The notes under the pieces: model-generated
What the model was told of the DNA's origin: nothing
Database searches by the model: none
What the model saw: only the letters and a program-made list of their open reading frames with translations
Translations under genes and position numbers: made by a program
Source of the DNA: an uncultured Treponema sp.
GTDB taxonomy: Bacteria; Spirochaetota; Spirochaetia; Treponematales; Treponemataceae
DNA length: 32,788 bases
Direction: 5' to 3'
Assembly: GCA_937902125.1 (NCBI GenBank)
Contig: CALDIB010000050.1
Coordinates: 1-32,788, forward strand
Shown: piece by piece, positions 32,753 to 32,788 of the stretch
Numbering within the stretch: the first letter of the stretch is position 1
Layout of the letters: every line of letters starts with the position of its first letter

Positions 32753-32788
32753 CCGAGCGCCGACTTTTTAAAAGCCCAAGAAAAGCGG

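Overview
The window looks like the chromosome of a host-associated spirochaete, most probably a Treponema. This rests on four things seen together: a hairpin-less efflux adaptor of the kind known from Borrelia BesA; a giant exported beta-rich surface protein with a FlgD-Ig-like C-terminus; a transposase of the IS1202/ISNCY group; and several short XRE regulators next to operons of exported proteins. This is an inference from gene families, not a database match. The left fifth (about 1-5200) is visibly more AT-rich and accessory in character than the rest.

Layout. (1) 24-833: an eukaryote-like alpha/beta hydrolase that has lost its nucleophile. (2) 890-3623, minus strand: a four-gene operon (zinc ribbon-membrane protein, SPFH-triple zinc ribbon protein, tail-anchored TPR protein, exported CxxCxGxG protein). 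It is driven by a consensus promoter and is divergent from an XRE regulator (3735-4052). (3) 4138-5132: a nucleotidyltransferase/small-protein pair resembling a toxin-antitoxin module, with a strong inverted-repeat operator, lying between two copies of the 3' end of a GNAT gene. (4) 5241-6683: an IS1202-like element with 20-bp inverted repeats, a 29-bp target duplication and an amber-interrupted transposase. It sits in the last codons of a GNAT acetyltransferase gene (6657-7718), which follows putP (7721-9235) in one transcript. (5) 9320-9661: a second XRE regulator, divergent from an operon of exported proteins (9797-12814: one gene with a damaged start codon, a repeat-rich exported protein, a transglutaminase-like lipoprotein). 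A membrane protein (12932-13765) follows. (6) 13946-20533: a 2195-residue surface protein. (7) 20557-27695, minus strand: an efflux operon reading TetR-TetR fusion, TolC, adaptor, RND pump, PII-like protein, with two TetR-type palindromes spaced exactly 20 bp apart upstream. (8) 27803-27969: a 66-bp tandem repeat of paired hairpins whose last, truncated unit supplies the -10 box of glgX. (9) 27978-32752: glgX and glgP, the glycogen-breakdown pair, separated by an intrinsic terminator and a new promoter.

How it works together. The right side is housekeeping: glycogen debranching and phosphorolysis, and efflux controlled by its own repressor. putP imports proline or a similar solute. The left side is an accessory region that has been remodelled at least twice at the 3' end of one GNAT gene. 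Three genes (XRE at 9661, surface protein at 13946, glgX at 27978) have -10 boxes so close to the start codon that their transcripts should be essentially leaderless, whereas most others carry strong AGGAGG-type sites. No tRNA, rRNA or CRISPR array was seen, and no gene-free stretch exceeds 300 bases.
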